Shown here piece after piece: positions 48,925 through 59,053 of a stretch of DNA of 64,000 bases. The stretch comes from an uncultured Sphingomonadaceae bacterium (GTDB taxonomy: Bacteria > Pseudomonadota > Alphaproteobacteria > Sphingomonadales > Sphingomonadaceae), in contig CAJXSN010000003.1 of assembly GCA_913060895.1 (NCBI GenBank), forward strand, positions 124,001-188,000, in the 5' to 3' direction. The notes under the pieces are model-generated. The model made no database searches and was not told the DNA's origin. It was given only the letters and a program-made list of their open reading frames with translations. The stretch's first letter is position 1, and every line of letters starts with the position of its first letter. The position numbers and the translations under genes were made by a program.

Positions 48925-51153
48925 ATGGTAGACGCACCGAACCCGCCAATTCGCCGCAGCCCGCGCTGGATGCGCAGGTTTGTCGTGTGGTCGCGCAGGG
49001 CGAACTTCTTTCTCGTACTGGAACTGGCAACGCTGGCGGCCTTGGCGACCATGATCGCCACCACTTGGCTGTCTTTTGATAGCGCCCCTGCGGACGGGCA
49101 ACTTCTGCCCACGCAGCAGGTGGCGACCTTGCTGATCGGTACGATGATCCCGGCAATGGCGCTTCTGGTGCTGATCGGGCGCAGATTGGCGCTGAAACGG
49201 GCTGCCGGCAGCACTGCGCGTTTGCATGTGCGTCTGGTGTTCCTGTTCTCTCTGATCGCTGCCGTACCCACGCTGTTGGTGGCTGGATTTGCGGCTATCC
49301 TGTTCCAGTCGGGTGTGGATTTCTGGTTTTCCGGCAATTCGCGCGGCCTGATGGAAAACGCCAACGAACTCGCCCGCGGGTATTACGAACAGAACCAGCT
49401 GGAAGTGGCGAACGAAACCGTCACGATGGCAGGCGATTTGCGGTTCTATTTCTCCAGCACGGAAAGACTGGATCTGACGAACAACGAATTTCTCGAAGAT
49501 TTCAGTTATCAGATGCAGGGGCGTGAAATTAACGAATCCGCTGTGCTTCAGGCGTTTCCGGATGGATCGCTGACAACTGCGGCTGCCTTCAATCTACGCG
49601 AAGATACCAAGCCGGCTGAGCGCGGGCAGACCGCGCTGGATATATTTGCGAACAATGAACCTGTGGCGGTATTCGCAGACTCTACCCGCATCGAGGCCAT
49701 TGCGCCGATCGACGCCGAGCGCGGTATTTACCTGTATAACGCCCGCAATTCCCAGGCATTGTCGTTCAGCCAATGGGAACAGGCCAGCTCGGTCGTTTTG
49801 CAATATGACAAGCTGACCACCCGGGCGCGGGCATTGCAGTTGCGGTTCAATCTTGCCCTGTTCATTGTCAGCCTGTTTCTGGTCGGTCTGGCCGTCTGGT
49901 TTGCTTTGCGATTTGCCGATCGTCAGGTCGAGCCCTTAACCGATCTGGTCGCAGCCGCGCGCAAGGTTGGTGCAGGCAATTTTGCCCTGCGGGTGGAAGG
50001 GCGGCGGGGCGCAGACGAGATCGGGCTGCTCAATCGCGCATTCAATCGGATGACGGCCCAGATTGAATCCCAGACAGATGATCTGAAGGCAGCCAATCTG
50101 CAGCTGGATGATCGCCGCAGTTTCATGGAAGCGCTGCTGGAATCGATCACTGCGGGCATCATCTCGGTGGACCGGGATGCCAATGTGCTGCTCATGAACG
50201 GCTCTGCACAATCCCTGCTTTTGCCAAAAGGCATCGATGCTGGCGATGGCTTGTCGCTCGATACGCTTGCCCCGCAGATGAGCGCACTGGTGCAATCGGG
50301 CATGGGGCAGGGGGTTGTCAGCTTCGACAAGGGCGAGGAGATCGTCACGCTGGCAGTCAAAATTGCCCCTGCCGCTGGCGGTTTCGTGATTACGTTCGAG
50401 GATATCACCCGTCAGTTGCTCGACCAGCGGCAAGCTGCCTGGTCCGATGTTGCGCGCCGGATCGCACATGAGATTAAAAATCCGCTCACGCCGATACAGC
50501 TGGCGACGGAACGGCTGAAACGCCGGTACCGGCGCCAGATCGAACTGGACGGCGATCTGTTCGATGAATTGACCAACACGATCGTGCGCCAGGTGGGGCA
50601 ATTGCGCACTATGGTCGATGAATTTTCCAGCTTTGCCCGTCTGCCCAAGCCAGTCTTCCGGCAGGAAGAGGCGCTCGATCTGGTGCGCCAGTCACTGTTC
50701 CTTCAACAGGTCGCGCATCCGGAAATCGACTTTGCATTCGCGCCCGCGTCAGACACCGATATCGATATTGCCTGTGACCGGCATCAATTCGGGCAGGCGA
50801 TGACCAATGTCCTGAAAAATGCGGCAGAGGCGGTAGAAGCAAGGCTTGGCGAGGCAGAACCGGATTATCGCGGCCGCGTTGCCGTTACCCTGTCGGCGGA
50901 TTCAGACTGGCTCGATGTCGCCGTAGAGGACAACGGTATCGGCTTGCCGCAGGAAAGCGACAGCCTGTTGGAGCCGTATGTTACTACCCGCGAAAAGGGG
51001 ACCGGGCTGGGCCTGGCGATCGTCAATAAAATCGTCGAGGAGCATGGCGGTGTCATGAGTATCGGCCGGGCCGAACACGGCGATACCGGCACCCGTGTCT
51101 CGATGCGATTTGCCCGCAATCCCGATGCAGCACGGCAGGAGGCTGCCGAATGA
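48925..51153 (+). CDS. ntrY: Membrane sensor kinase NtrY
   Basis: A 742-residue sensor kinase. Three hydrophobic segments in the first 110 residues and another near 300-325 (FNLALFIVSLFLVGLAVWFAL) bracket an extracytoplasmic region of about 190 residues. A HAMP domain (ADRQVEPLTDLVAAARKVGAG) and a PAS domain follow, then the H box [32 protein letters not shown] and KGTGLGLAIV. NtrY pairs with NtrX. In other alphaproteobacteria the pair responds to nitrogen or redox state; the signal here is unknown. Confidence 0.95.
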   Translation: MVDAPNPPIRRSPRWMRRFVVWSRRANFFLVLELATLAALATMIATTWLSFDSAPADGQLLPTQQVATLLIGTMIPAMALLVLIGRRLALKRAAGSTARLHVRLVFLFSLIAAVPTLLVAGFAAILFQSGVDFWFSGNSRGLMENANELARGYYEQNQLEVANETVTMAGDLRFYFSSTERLDLTNNEFLEDFSYQMQGREINESAVLQAFPDGSLTTAAAFNLREDTKPAERGQTALDIFANNEPVAVFADSTRIEAIAPIDAERGIYLYNARNSQALSFSQWEQASSVVLQYDKLTTRARALQLRFNLALFIVSLFLVGLAVWFALRFADRQVEPLTDLVAAARKVGAGNFALRVEGRRGADEIGLLNRAFNRMTAQIESQTDDLKAANLQLDDRRSFMEALLESITAGIISVDRDANVLLMNGSAQSLLLPKGIDAGDGLSLDTLAPQMSALVQSGMGQGVVSFDKGEEIVTLAVKIAPAAGGFVITFEDITRQLLDQRQAAWSDVARRIAHEIKNPLTPIQLATERLKRRYRRQIELDGDLFDELTNTIVRQVGQLRTMVDEFSSFARLPKPVFRQEEALDLVRQSLFLQQVAHPEIDFAFAPASDTDIDIACDRHQFGQAMTNVLKNAAEAVEARLGEAEPDYRGRVAVTLSADSDWLDVAVEDNGIGLPQESDSLLEPYVTTREKGTGLGLAIVNKIVEEHGGVMSIGRAEHGDTGTRVSMRFARNPDAARQEAAE

Positions 51154-51220
51154 CCTCCCAAGCTGTCATTCAGTTTCAAATATCTACGGACAGTCTTGTC
51201 CACGAAAGGAAGGCTGCCTG

Positions 51221-52597
51221 ATGGCCCTCGAAATCCTGATAGTCGATGACGAGAAAGACATTCGCGATCTTGTATCGGGGGTGCTCAGCGATGAAGGTTA
51301 TGAATGCCGCACTGCGGGGGATGGCAACTCTGCGCTCCAGATGATCGATGAACGGCGGCCAAGTCTCGTTCTGCTCGACGTCTGGTTGCACGGTAGCAAG
51401 ATGGACGGGCTCGAAGTTCTAGACGCGATCAAGCAGCGCGAGCCTGAGCTGCCTGTCATCATTTTCTCAGGCCATGGCAATATCGATACGGCGGTGTCTG
51501 CCGTGTCGCGCGGCGCGATGGATTTTCTGGAAAAGCCCTTCGAAGCCGAACGCCTGCTGATCCTTGTCGGCCGCGCAACAGAGACAGAAAGACTGCGCCG
51601 CGAAAATGTTCGCTTGCGCGAAGGCATGACGGCCAGCGACGAATTTACTGGCAACTCGGCTGTTATAAATCAGGTGCGCGCCACGCTTAAACGGGTTGCC
51701 AATACAGGTAGCCGGGTCCTCGTCACCGGTCCGGCGGGGGCGGGCAAGGAAGTCGCTGCCCGTCTTCTGCATGGCTGGAGCCCGCGTGCCGAACACGCTT
51801 TCGTAACGGTCAACTCCGCGCGGATCACCTCCGACCGGTTCGAGCATGAATTGTTCGGCGAGGAATCGGAAGGAAAGCTGGTTCGCGCAGGTCTGCTGGA
51901 GAAGGCCGACGGCGGAACTTTGTATCTGGATGAAGTGGCAGATATGCCGCTGGCAACTCAGGCGCGGATATTGCGCGTTCTGACCGAACAGAGTTTTGTG
52001 AGGGTTGGCGGATCGCGGCAAATAGGGGTCGATGTTCGCGTCGTATCCTCCAGTTCGCGCGACTTGCAGACGGAGATCGAGGAAAAGCGTTTCCGTGAGG
52101 ATCTGTTCTATCGGCTCAATGTGGTTCCAGTAGCGATCCCGTCGCTGGCCGAGCGCCGTGATGACGTGCCCGCCCTGGCCGAACATTTCTTCACCCGGTA
52201 CGCATCCGAGCAGGGCATCCGCGCACCTGAGATAACCCAGGAGGCAATGGCGGCCCTGCAGGCTTATGAATGGCCGGGCAATGTCCGCCAACTGCGCAAT
52301 GTTGTCGAACGCACGGTGATCCTGTCTCCGCGAGACCGGATAGAGGAGGTCCAGCCCGATATGCTGCCCGCAGAAGTAACGAGTGGCAAAATTGGCGGCG
52401 GCAGCGGCATGACCACCATGATGGGCGTACCCCTGCGGGAAGCGCGCGAGAATTTCGAACGGGAATATCTGGGTATCCAGATAAGGCGCTTTTCCGGCAA
52501 TATTTCCAAGACGGCCAGCTTCATCGGTATGGAAAGATCGGCGCTGCATAGAAAATTGAAACTTTTGGGGATGACCGAAAGGAAGAATGAAGACTAG
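51221..52597 (+). CDS. ntrX: Response regulator NtrX (lacks the GAFTGA loop)
   Basis: The ATG at 51221 (MALEILIVDDEKDIRDL) gives 458 residues. Receiver phospho-Asp is in LVLLDVWLHG. The AAA+ domain has Walker A GPAGAGKEVAARLLH and Walker B GGTLYLDEVADMP, but where NtrC has GAFTGA the sequence reads EESEGKLVRAGLLEKADGG, so the sigma-54 contact loop is missing. The C-terminal Fis helix-turn-helix is GNISKTASFIGMERSALHRKL. It is therefore expected to act by a sigma-54-independent route, as reported for other alphaproteobacterial NtrX. Confidence 0.94.
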   Translation: MALEILIVDDEKDIRDLVSGVLSDEGYECRTAGDGNSALQMIDERRPSLVLLDVWLHGSKMDGLEVLDAIKQREPELPVIIFSGHGNIDTAVSAVSRGAMDFLEKPFEAERLLILVGRATETERLRRENVRLREGMTASDEFTGNSAVINQVRATLKRVANTGSRVLVTGPAGAGKEVAARLLHGWSPRAEHAFVTVNSARITSDRFEHELFGEESEGKLVRAGLLEKADGGTLYLDEVADMPLATQARILRVLTEQSFVRVGGSRQIGVDVRVVSSSSRDLQTEIEEKRFREDLFYRLNVVPVAIPSLAERRDDVPALAEHFFTRYASEQGIRAPEITQEAMAALQAYEWPGNVRQLRNVVERTVILSPRDRIEEVQPDMLPAEVTSGKIGGGSGMTTMMGVPLREARENFEREYLGIQIRRFSGNISKTASFIGMERSALHRKLKLLGMTERKNED

Positions 52598-52644
52598 AAG
52601 GGGGATGCAACGATGCGCTTGTGCTTCGATGCTCTTTGAATACC

Positions 52645-52666
52645 GCCCGGCGCAACTTTGCCGGGC
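52645..52666. other. GC-rich hairpin in the ntrX-hfq gap
   Basis: GCCCGGC (52645-52651), 8-base loop, GCCGGGC (52660-52666), a perfect 7-base stem without a T run. A second small stem GTGCC-ACC-GGCAC follows. It may shape the hfq leader or stabilise the upstream transcript rather than terminate it. Confidence 0.5.
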
Positions 52667-52741
52667 GAACCGGAAGTGCCACCGGCACGACCTGATTGCG
52701 GCTCCGCCAAGGCAGCCGCCAAAAACAAAGGATACGGCATA

Positions 52742-53305
52742 ATGCCCGATGGAAAAACGTTAAGCGTCCGCATTAAATCTTCTGATAAGAGTGACATTCA
52801 GGGGCGGACGGATACTCAATCTGGAAACTCCAAGAACAACAGTTTGCAGGACGTCTTCCTGAACAAACTCCGGCGCGACAAAACCCCGGTGACCCTGTTT
52901 CTTATCAAGGGCGTGAAGCTGCAGGGTATTGTTACCTGGTTCGACAATTTTTCCATGCTGCTGCGCCGCGACGGGCAATCGCAGCTGGTTTACAAGCACG
53001 CGATCAGCACCATCATGCCGGGTCCGGCGATTGATGCCGATCAGTTCGCCAGCCAGCCGGGCAACCGCAAACAGCGGCTCCTGCAGGATGTTTTTCTGGC
53101 AAAAGTCAGCGATGCGGGCGTGCAGGTCACCATGTTTCTCGTCAATGGCGTGATGCTGCAGGGGCGCATTGCCGCGTATGATCCGTTCTGCGTGATGCTG
53201 GAGCGCGATGGCTATGTGCAGCTGGCGTACAAACATGCCATTTCCACGGTTCAGCCGGCCGAGAATATCGATTTGAGCGACGATTATGAAGGCGACGACA
53301 ACTGA
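52742..53305 (+). CDS. hfq: Tandem RNA chaperone Hfq with two Sm domains
   Basis: A 187-residue protein from the ATG at 52742, about twice the usual Hfq length. Sm domain 1 covers residues 34-94 ([35 protein letters not shown] at 84-89). Sm domain 2 covers 113-173 ([33 protein letters not shown] at 163-168). Both keep the proximal-face Gln, Phe and Lys-His residues for U-rich RNA. The basic rim patch is kept in domain 1 (RRDK, 44-47) but lost in domain 2 (VSDAG, 122-126). The C terminus is short and acidic. The working ring is probably three chains making a pseudo-hexamer. It lies between ntrX and hflX, as is usual. Confidence 0.95.
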   Translation: MPDGKTLSVRIKSSDKSDIQGRTDTQSGNSKNNSLQDVFLNKLRRDKTPVTLFLIKGVKLQGIVTWFDNFSMLLRRDGQSQLVYKHAISTIMPGPAIDADQFASQPGNRKQRLLQDVFLAKVSDAGVQVTMFLVNGVMLQGRIAAYDPFCVMLERDGYVQLAYKHAISTVQPAENIDLSDDYEGDDN

Positions 53306-54654
53306 GTTTTCTCGACGATGAACGCGAAGAGGTAACCCGCGGCGGGCGTACGCTCGTGGTGTGTCCCGACATTCGTTCCATATCGTATGATCTGGATGCA
53401 GAGGCCCGTCTGGCCGAGGCATGCGGCTTGGCGCTCGCCATCGGGCTGGTGATTGCAGACAGTTTTGTTTTACCCGTTCGGGATGTGAAGCCGAATACCC
53501 TGTTCGGTTCCGGGCAGGTCGAACGTATCGCCACGGACTGCGAGTTGCACGAAGCGGAACTGGTCGTCATCGACGGCGCACTCAGCCCTATCCAGCAGCG
53601 CAATCTGGAAGAAAAGCTGGGCCGTAAGGTCATTGATCGCACCGGGCTGATTCTGGAAATTTTCGGTGAGCGGGCCGCGACGGCCGAAGGCCGTTTGCAG
53701 GTTGAATTGGCGCATCTGGATTACCAGCAAAGCCGCCTTGTGCGTAGCTGGACCCACCTCGAGCGGCAGCGCGGCGGCTTCGGTTTCCTCGGCGGCCCGG
53801 GGGAAACCCAGATCGAAGCCGACAGACGAATGATCCGTCAGCGTATGGGGCGTCTGCGCCGCGAACTGGAACAGGTTCGCAAGACCCGAACATTGCACCG
53901 GGATCGCCGCGGGCGTGCCCCGTGGCCAGTCATTGCGCTGGTGGGTTATACCAATGCGGGCAAATCGACGCTGTTCAACAATCTGACAGGCGAGGAAGTG
54001 ACGGCAGAAGACCTGCTGTTCGCTACGCTTGATCCCACCATGCGGGCGATCGGCCTGCCGGGTGTGGAGAAGGCGATCCTGTCTGACACGGTCGGCTTTA
54101 TTTCCGATCTGCCAACGCAGCTGGTGGCTTCTTTCCGCGCCACTCTGGAAGAAGTGACCGGCGCCGATCTGATCCTGCACGTGCGCGATATCGCCAATGT
54201 TTCGACCGAAGCTCAGAAAAATCAGGTTCTGGAAGTGCTGGCCGATCTGGACGTGATTGACCGCGAGGAAGGTGTGAGCACTATTCCCATTCTGGAGGTC
54301 TGGAACAAATTCGACCTTCTGGAACCGGAGCGCAGGGCTGCGCTGTATGATATGGCTGCGAGCCGAGAAGATGTCGTAGCCGTAACCGCATTGACGGGGG
54401 AGGGCGTGGACGCGCTTCTCCAGCAACTGGGCGCGCTGCTGACAGCCAAAGCGGTGACCCGCGAGTTCATCCTGCCAGCCAGTGACGGACAACGCATCGC
54501 GTGGCTGCACGCACATGGGGAAGTACTGGAGGAGACAGACGCGGATGCTGTGGCTGATGTCGGTGAAGGCGATGATGCGAAGGGACACGGCCCGATGCGC
54601 CGGATTATCGTGCGGTTAAACCCTAAAGAAGCCGGGCAGTTCGAAACGCTTTAG
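53302..54654 (+). CDS. hflX: Ribosome-associated GTPase HflX
   Basis: GTPase that splits or rescues stalled ribosomes. The N-terminal HflX domain ([55 protein letters not shown]) precedes the G domain: G1 [13 protein letters not shown]3 DTVGFI, and WNKFD as G4. The frame stays open from 53290 with no ATG before the conserved region. Candidate starts are CTG at 53302, overlapping the hfq stop (CTGA) with AAGG about 9 bases upstream, or GTG at 53356, which has no good ribosome-binding site and would trim 18 codons. The CTG start is preferred but unproved. Confidence 0.9.
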   Translation: MSFLDDEREEVTRGGRTLVVCPDIRSISYDLDAEARLAEACGLALAIGLVIADSFVLPVRDVKPNTLFGSGQVERIATDCELHEAELVVIDGALSPIQQRNLEEKLGRKVIDRTGLILEIFGERAATAEGRLQVELAHLDYQQSRLVRSWTHLERQRGGFGFLGGPGETQIEADRRMIRQRMGRLRRELEQVRKTRTLHRDRRGRAPWPVIALVGYTNAGKSTLFNNLTGEEVTAEDLLFATLDPTMRAIGLPGVEKAILSDTVGFISDLPTQLVASFRATLEEVTGADLILHVRDIANVSTEAQKNQVLEVLADLDVIDREEGVSTIPILEVWNKFDLLEPERRAALYDMAASREDVVAVTALTGEGVDALLQQLGALLTAKAVTREFILPASDGQRIAWLHAHGEVLEETDADAVADVGEGDDAKGHGPMRRIIVRLNPKEAGQFETL

Positions 54655-54658
54655 GCTG

Positions 54659-55420
54659 TTAGCTGGGGCCACGTTCCGTGCGCTTTACTTGCTGCCACAG
54701 CGCCTCCTGCGCATCCAGATCGAGTTCGGAAAACGCACCTCCGGCGATATCCTCCATTCCGCGATACCGCCGCTCGAATTTATCATTCGCGGCGCGCAAG
54801 GCTTCCTCTGCAGGAACGCCATGCGCCCTCACCAGATTGACGGCGGCAAACAGCAAATCACCGGCTTCCTCCAGTTTATGCTCCGCGTCGGCCTCGTCCA
54901 GTTCGGCCATTTCTTCGCGCACCTTGCTTGCCGGGCCTATCGTATCCCCCCAGTCGAACCCGTCCCGCGCTGCGCGTTTTTGCAATTTTTCGGCTCGCAG
55001 CACGGCGGGCAGGGCGCGCGCTACGGCGTCCATCGCGCTGACGGCGCCCTTCGCTTCGCGTTCCGAAGCTTTCAGTTCTTCCCAGCGCCCTTCGGTCATT
55101 ATGCCGTCGGCATCGCCGAAAATATGCGGATGGCGCGCTTCCATCTTGTCGGAAATGGCGCGAGCGACATCGGAGAAGGAAAACAGGCCGCGTTCCTGTG
55201 CCATGCGGGAATGGAACACGACCTGCAGCAGCAAATCGCCAAGCTCCTCACGCAGCTCGTCCATCGCACCGCGCTCTATCGCATCGACAACCTCGTAGGC
55301 TTCTTCGATGGTATAAGGCGCGATGCTGCCGAAATCCTGCGCCAGATCCCATTCGCATCCCTGCTCTGGATCACGCAGACGGGCCATGATTTTCAGGAGA
55401 CGATCGAGTTGGTCTGACAT
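54659..55420 (-). CDS. mazG: Nucleoside triphosphate pyrophosphohydrolase MazG
   Basis: Hydrolyses NTPs to NMP and pyrophosphate, a housecleaning enzyme. The ATG at 55420 (MSDQLDRLLKIMARLRDPE) gives 253 residues with two MazG modules: CEWDLAQDFGSIAPYTIEEAYE with ELREELGDLLLQVVFHS, and the second near AELDEADAEHKLEEAGDLLFA. Both EExxE-type metal sites are visible. It converges on hflX with a 4-base gap. An upstream in-frame ATG at 55432 (MAGQ) is possible. Confidence 0.95.
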   Translation of the reverse strand: MSDQLDRLLKIMARLRDPEQGCEWDLAQDFGSIAPYTIEEAYEVVDAIERGAMDELREELGDLLLQVVFHSRMAQERGLFSFSDVARAISDKMEARHPHIFGDADGIMTEGRWEELKASEREAKGAVSAMDAVARALPAVLRAEKLQKRAARDGFDWGDTIGPASKVREEMAELDEADAEHKLEEAGDLLFAAVNLVRAHGVPAEEALRAANDKFERRYRGMEDIAGGAFSELDLDAQEALWQQVKRTERGPS

Positions 55421-55536
55421 CTGCCCGGCCATAGAGATTGCAGTGCCCGTCGAACAGACCCCGCCTCTCTTTGCTGTAACCCTTGTATCGCATTCCAAGG
55501 TGCCGCAAATGTCGCAATAACAGGGAGAGTTCGCAC

Positions 55537-58500
55537 ATGAAATCCGCCGCCGCTGCCGCGCTTTTTTCCACCAGCCTTTTGGTGTCCACCAGCCTTCTGG
55601 CTCTCAGCCCCGCCGTGGCGCAGGAACAGTCGCTGCCCACTCCGGTGGCCGAAACCGAGGTGCCGGAGGACGAGGTTATCGCGCCGCAGCCGGATGTAAA
55701 CAGCTTGCCAGTAGCAGGCAGCGGCAAACAGACCGTTGCACCGCCCGAAGCGCCCCAATCCCCCGCAGCGTCAGCCGGAGCCGAACCCGCCGAGTGGGAC
55801 GTCAGTGCCCCTGCAGGTGCGACCATCCGTCAGGTTCCGATTCAAACGGACGAAGGCACGTGGATGGATGTCGATGTGGCGCCGGACGGACAGCGTATCG
55901 CGTTCTCCATGCTGGGCGACATTTACACCATGCCGATTGCTGGCGGCATTCCCACGCGTATTTCCGAAGGACTGGCATGGGAAGTTCATCCGCGTTTCTC
56001 GCCCGATGGTCAGCGTATCGCTTTCACATCCGACAGGGGCGGGGGCGACAATATCTGGCTGATGAATGCCGACGGTTCGGATAAACGGCAACTTACGAAG
56101 GAAGATTTCCGCCTGCTCAACCAGCCGAGCTGGTCGCCTGACGGGCGGTATATTGTGGCGAAGAAGCATTTCACCACAGGCCGTTCGCTCGGCACCGGCG
56201 AAATCTGGCTTTACCATGTGGCTGGCGGGGGCGGTGTGAAGCTGGTCGAGCGTCCGAACGAGCAGCATCAGAAAGAGCTGGGCGAGCCCGTCTATTCGCC
56301 CGGTGGTGAAGCGGTGTATTTCACCCGCAACAACACCGCTGGCCCGATTTTCGAATATGCGCAGGATTCCAACGCCGGCATCTTCGAGATCGAGCGTTAC
56401 GATCTGGCAACGGGAGAGCGCACGACAGTAGTATCGGGATATGGCGGTGCAGTGCGTCCGGCCCCGTCACCCGATGGCAAATCCATCGCATTCGTCCGGC
56501 GCGACAGGGATCAGTCGCAGCTATGGGTGAAAGATATCGCCAGCGGCCGCGAGCAGATGATTTATGGCGATCTCGATCTCGACGTGCAGGAAACCTGGGC
56601 GGTAACCGGTGTCTATCCCAACATGGACTGGACGCCCGATAGCGGCGCGATCGTGTTTTGGGCAGGCGGCAAACTTCGCCGTGTGAACGCGGATGGTTCC
56701 GGCGCGCGCGAGATACCCTTTCAGGTAAACGATACACGCGGAGTGGCCGACGCACCGCATCCGGTTATCCCGGTCGCGCCTGATACATTCACTACTGCAA
56801 TTCCCCGCTTCGCCACGCTATCGCCCGATGGCCGCCGGATTGTTTTTGAAACCTTGGGCAAGCTGTACGTCAAAAGCACGGGAGGGGGCAGCGCACGGCG
56901 GCTGACCAACAACAGCGAAGCCCTGGAACTTTTTCCCGCATTCAGCCGCGATGGCTGGAAAATGGCGTATATTCGCTGGACCGATGCCGGATTGGGCGAA
57001 ATCGTCGTTGCCAATTCCAATGGCAGTGGCGGGCGTGTCATCACCAGCCAGCCAGGCCATTATGCAGCGCCGCGCTTCTCACCCGATGGGTCGACAATCG
57101 TGTTTGAAAAGCGCGAAGGCGGCTATCTCAATTCCCCAGACTATTCCGAGAATCCCGGTGTTTACCGCGTATCCGCCAGTGGCGGCACGCCGCAATTGAT
57201 TGCACGCGATACCGGCAGCCCGCAATTCGGCGCAGACAATGATCGCGTCTTCATGGTCGGCAGCTCCGAAGGCAAGCTCCAGCTTATCAGCTCGGATCTT
57301 TCAGGCGAAGCGCGCCGCGTTCATGCTCAGGGCGAATTGGCGAATGATTTCCGCGTTTCACCCGACGGGCGGTATTTTGCGTTTCGCCAGAATTACGAAG
57401 CATTCACTATGCCGCTGATGCCCGGCGGCCAGGTCGTCAATGTCACCGAGAAAGACGGTGCGCTGCCCGTAACGAAAGTGAGCGAGGGCGGGGCGGATTA
57501 CATCGACTGGTCGCAGGGCGGGGAAACGCTCTACTGGTCGATGGGGCCGACACTCTACCGGGCCTCTACTGCGGCAATGTTTCCCACATCTCCTCCGGAA
57601 GATGATGCGACAGGTTTCACGCCGCCGACCAGCGGCGTCGGCCTTTCCATGACAATCCGGGCAGACCGGCCCACGGGCACGACCGTCCTCACAGGCGCGC
57701 GCATTCTGACGATGGCGGGCGAAGGGGCGCAGGCAATTGAAAACGGGGCGATCGTCATATCCGGCAACCGGATAGCGGCCATTGGAACAGTATCGGACAT
57801 TGCCGTCCCGTCCGGTGCGCGTATTATCGATGTTTCGGGTAAAACGATTATGCCCGGATTGGTCGATGCCCACGCACATGGTCCGCAGGGGCGGGGCGAT
57901 CTGATTCCCCAACAGAACTGGGCGCAGGTCCAGCAGCTGGCAATGGGCACAACCACGATCCACGATCCCAGCTCCAGCGCGAGCATGATTTTCGCAGCAT
58001 CGGAGCGGCAACGCGCAGGGCAACTGCTGGCACCGCGAATCTTCTCTACAGGAGAGATTGTCTACGGTGCGAAGGCCGCCAGCGTGTACGCCAGAATCGA
58101 TAGTTATGCCGATGCAATTGCACATGTTCGTCGGTTGAAATCCCAGGGTGGGATTTCAGTGAAGAATTACAACCAGCCGCGGCGCGAACAGCGCCAGCAG
58201 GTCGCCCGCGCCGCCGCCGCTGAAAACATGCTGGTGGTGGCCGAAGGTGGTTCGTTATTCGGAATGGACATGAACCTTGTCGCGGACGGAAACTCCACGG
58301 TCGAACACAATGTGCCGGTCGATGTAATGTATGAAGATGTACTGCAGTTCTTCAGCGGGTCCCAGACCAATTACACGCCTACACTTGTGGTAACCTATGG
58401 CGGTCTGGCGGGCGATCCTTACTGGCGTCAGGCGACCGATGTGTTTGATAATCCTCTGCTAATCCACACTCCACCTAAACAGTTGCTAGCGGCGACTGCT

Positions 58501-58914
58501 CGGCGGACAAAGGCGCCAGAATGGGCTTTTGTCGACGATAACGCAGCGCGCGAGGCGAAGAAACTCGCCGATCGCGGTGTGAAAGTGAGCATTGGCGCGC
58601 ATGGCCAGCAGGCGGGCGTCGCCGCGCATTGGGAGCTGTGGAGCTTCGTTCGCGGCGGGATGAGCCCGGTCGAGGCCCTGCGGGCCGGTACGATCGAGCC
58701 AGCCAAATCCCTGGGGATGAGCCGCGATATCGGCAGTCTGGAAGTTGGCAAGCTGGCTGACCTTATCGTGCTCGATGCAGATCCAACTGTCGACATTCGC
58801 AATTCCGACAAGATTAGCCGCGTCATGCTCGGTGGACGTCTGTACGACGCGGTGACCATGAACGAAGTTGAAACCGGGTCGAATGCGCGCCTGCCGTATT
58901 GGTGGGAAGAATGA
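55537..58914 (+). CDS. Secreted TolB-type beta-propeller fused to an amidohydrolase
   Basis: A 1125-residue protein. Residues 1-30 are a signal peptide (hydrophobic AAAAALFSTSLLVSTSLLAL, cleavage near AVAQ). After a Pro/Glu-rich linker the first 700 residues carry repeated PD40/TolB blades (APDGQRIAFSMLGDIYT, FSPDGQRIAFTSDRGG, WSPDGRYIVA, FSPDGSTIVFEKREGG). The C-terminal 400 residues are an amidohydrolase: TIMPGLVDAHAHG with the HxH pair, STVEHNVPVD, IGAHGQQAG and SLEVGKLADLIVLDADP. Related proteins are annotated as periplasmic peptidase or amidohydrolase; the substrate is unknown. Confidence 0.9.
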   Translation: MKSAAAAALFSTSLLVSTSLLALSPAVAQEQSLPTPVAETEVPEDEVIAPQPDVNSLPVAGSGKQTVAPPEAPQSPAASAGAEPAEWDVSAPAGATIRQVPIQTDEGTWMDVDVAPDGQRIAFSMLGDIYTMPIAGGIPTRISEGLAWEVHPRFSPDGQRIAFTSDRGGGDNIWLMNADGSDKRQLTKEDFRLLNQPSWSPDGRYIVAKKHFTTGRSLGTGEIWLYHVAGGGGVKLVERPNEQHQKELGEPVYSPGGEAVYFTRNNTAGPIFEYAQDSNAGIFEIERYDLATGERTTVVSGYGGAVRPAPSPDGKSIAFVRRDRDQSQLWVKDIASGREQMIYGDLDLDVQETWAVTGVYPNMDWTPDSGAIVFWAGGKLRRVNADGSGAREIPFQVNDTRGVADAPHPVIPVAPDTFTTAIPRFATLSPDGRRIVFETLGKLYVKSTGGGSARRLTNNSEALELFPAFSRDGWKMAYIRWTDAGLGEIVVANSNGSGGRVITSQPGHYAAPRFSPDGSTIVFEKREGGYLNSPDYSENPGVYRVSASGGTPQLIARDTGSPQFGADNDRVFMVGSSEGKLQLISSDLSGEARRVHAQGELANDFRVSPDGRYFAFRQNYEAFTMPLMPGGQVVNVTEKDGALPVTKVSEGGADYIDWSQGGETLYWSMGPTLYRASTAAMFPTSPPEDDATGFTPPTSGVGLSMTIRADRPTGTTVLTGARILTMAGEGAQAIENGAIVISGNRIAAIGTVSDIAVPSGARIIDVSGKTIMPGLVDAHAHGPQGRGDLIPQQNWAQVQQLAMGTTTIHDPSSSASMIFAASERQRAGQLLAPRIFSTGEIVYGAKAASVYARIDSYADAIAHVRRLKSQGGISVKNYNQPRREQRQQVARAAAAENMLVVAEGGSLFGMDMNLVADGNSTVEHNVPVDVMYEDVLQFFSGSQTNYTPTLVVTYGGLAGDPYWRQATDVFDNPLLIHTPPKQLLAATARRTKAPEWAFVDDNAAREAKKLADRGVKVSIGAHGQQAGVAAHWELWSFVRGGMSPVEALRAGTIEPAKSLGMSRDIGSLEVGKLADLIVLDADPTVDIRNSDKISRVMLGGRLYDAVTMNEVETGSNARLPYWWEE

Positions 58915-58992
58915 TGCGCTCGCAATGGACCTATGCTGGCTGAAAAGGGGATGCTGCTGGGCGGTAGTCCCTGCTATTAATCGCCGAGAATG

Positions 58993-59006
58993 ATAATATA
59001 TATTAT
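58993..59006. repeat. 14-base AT palindrome
   Basis: ATAATATATATTAT is identical on both strands, lying in the 139-base gap between the amidohydrolase gene and the 55-aa membrane protein. The gap is otherwise featureless. It could sit near the end of either convergent transcript. Confidence 0.4.
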
Positions 59007-59053
59007 GTAAAATAGAGGGCGCGGGGCGTGAAAAGTGGGGCTCGTTCCGCTTC

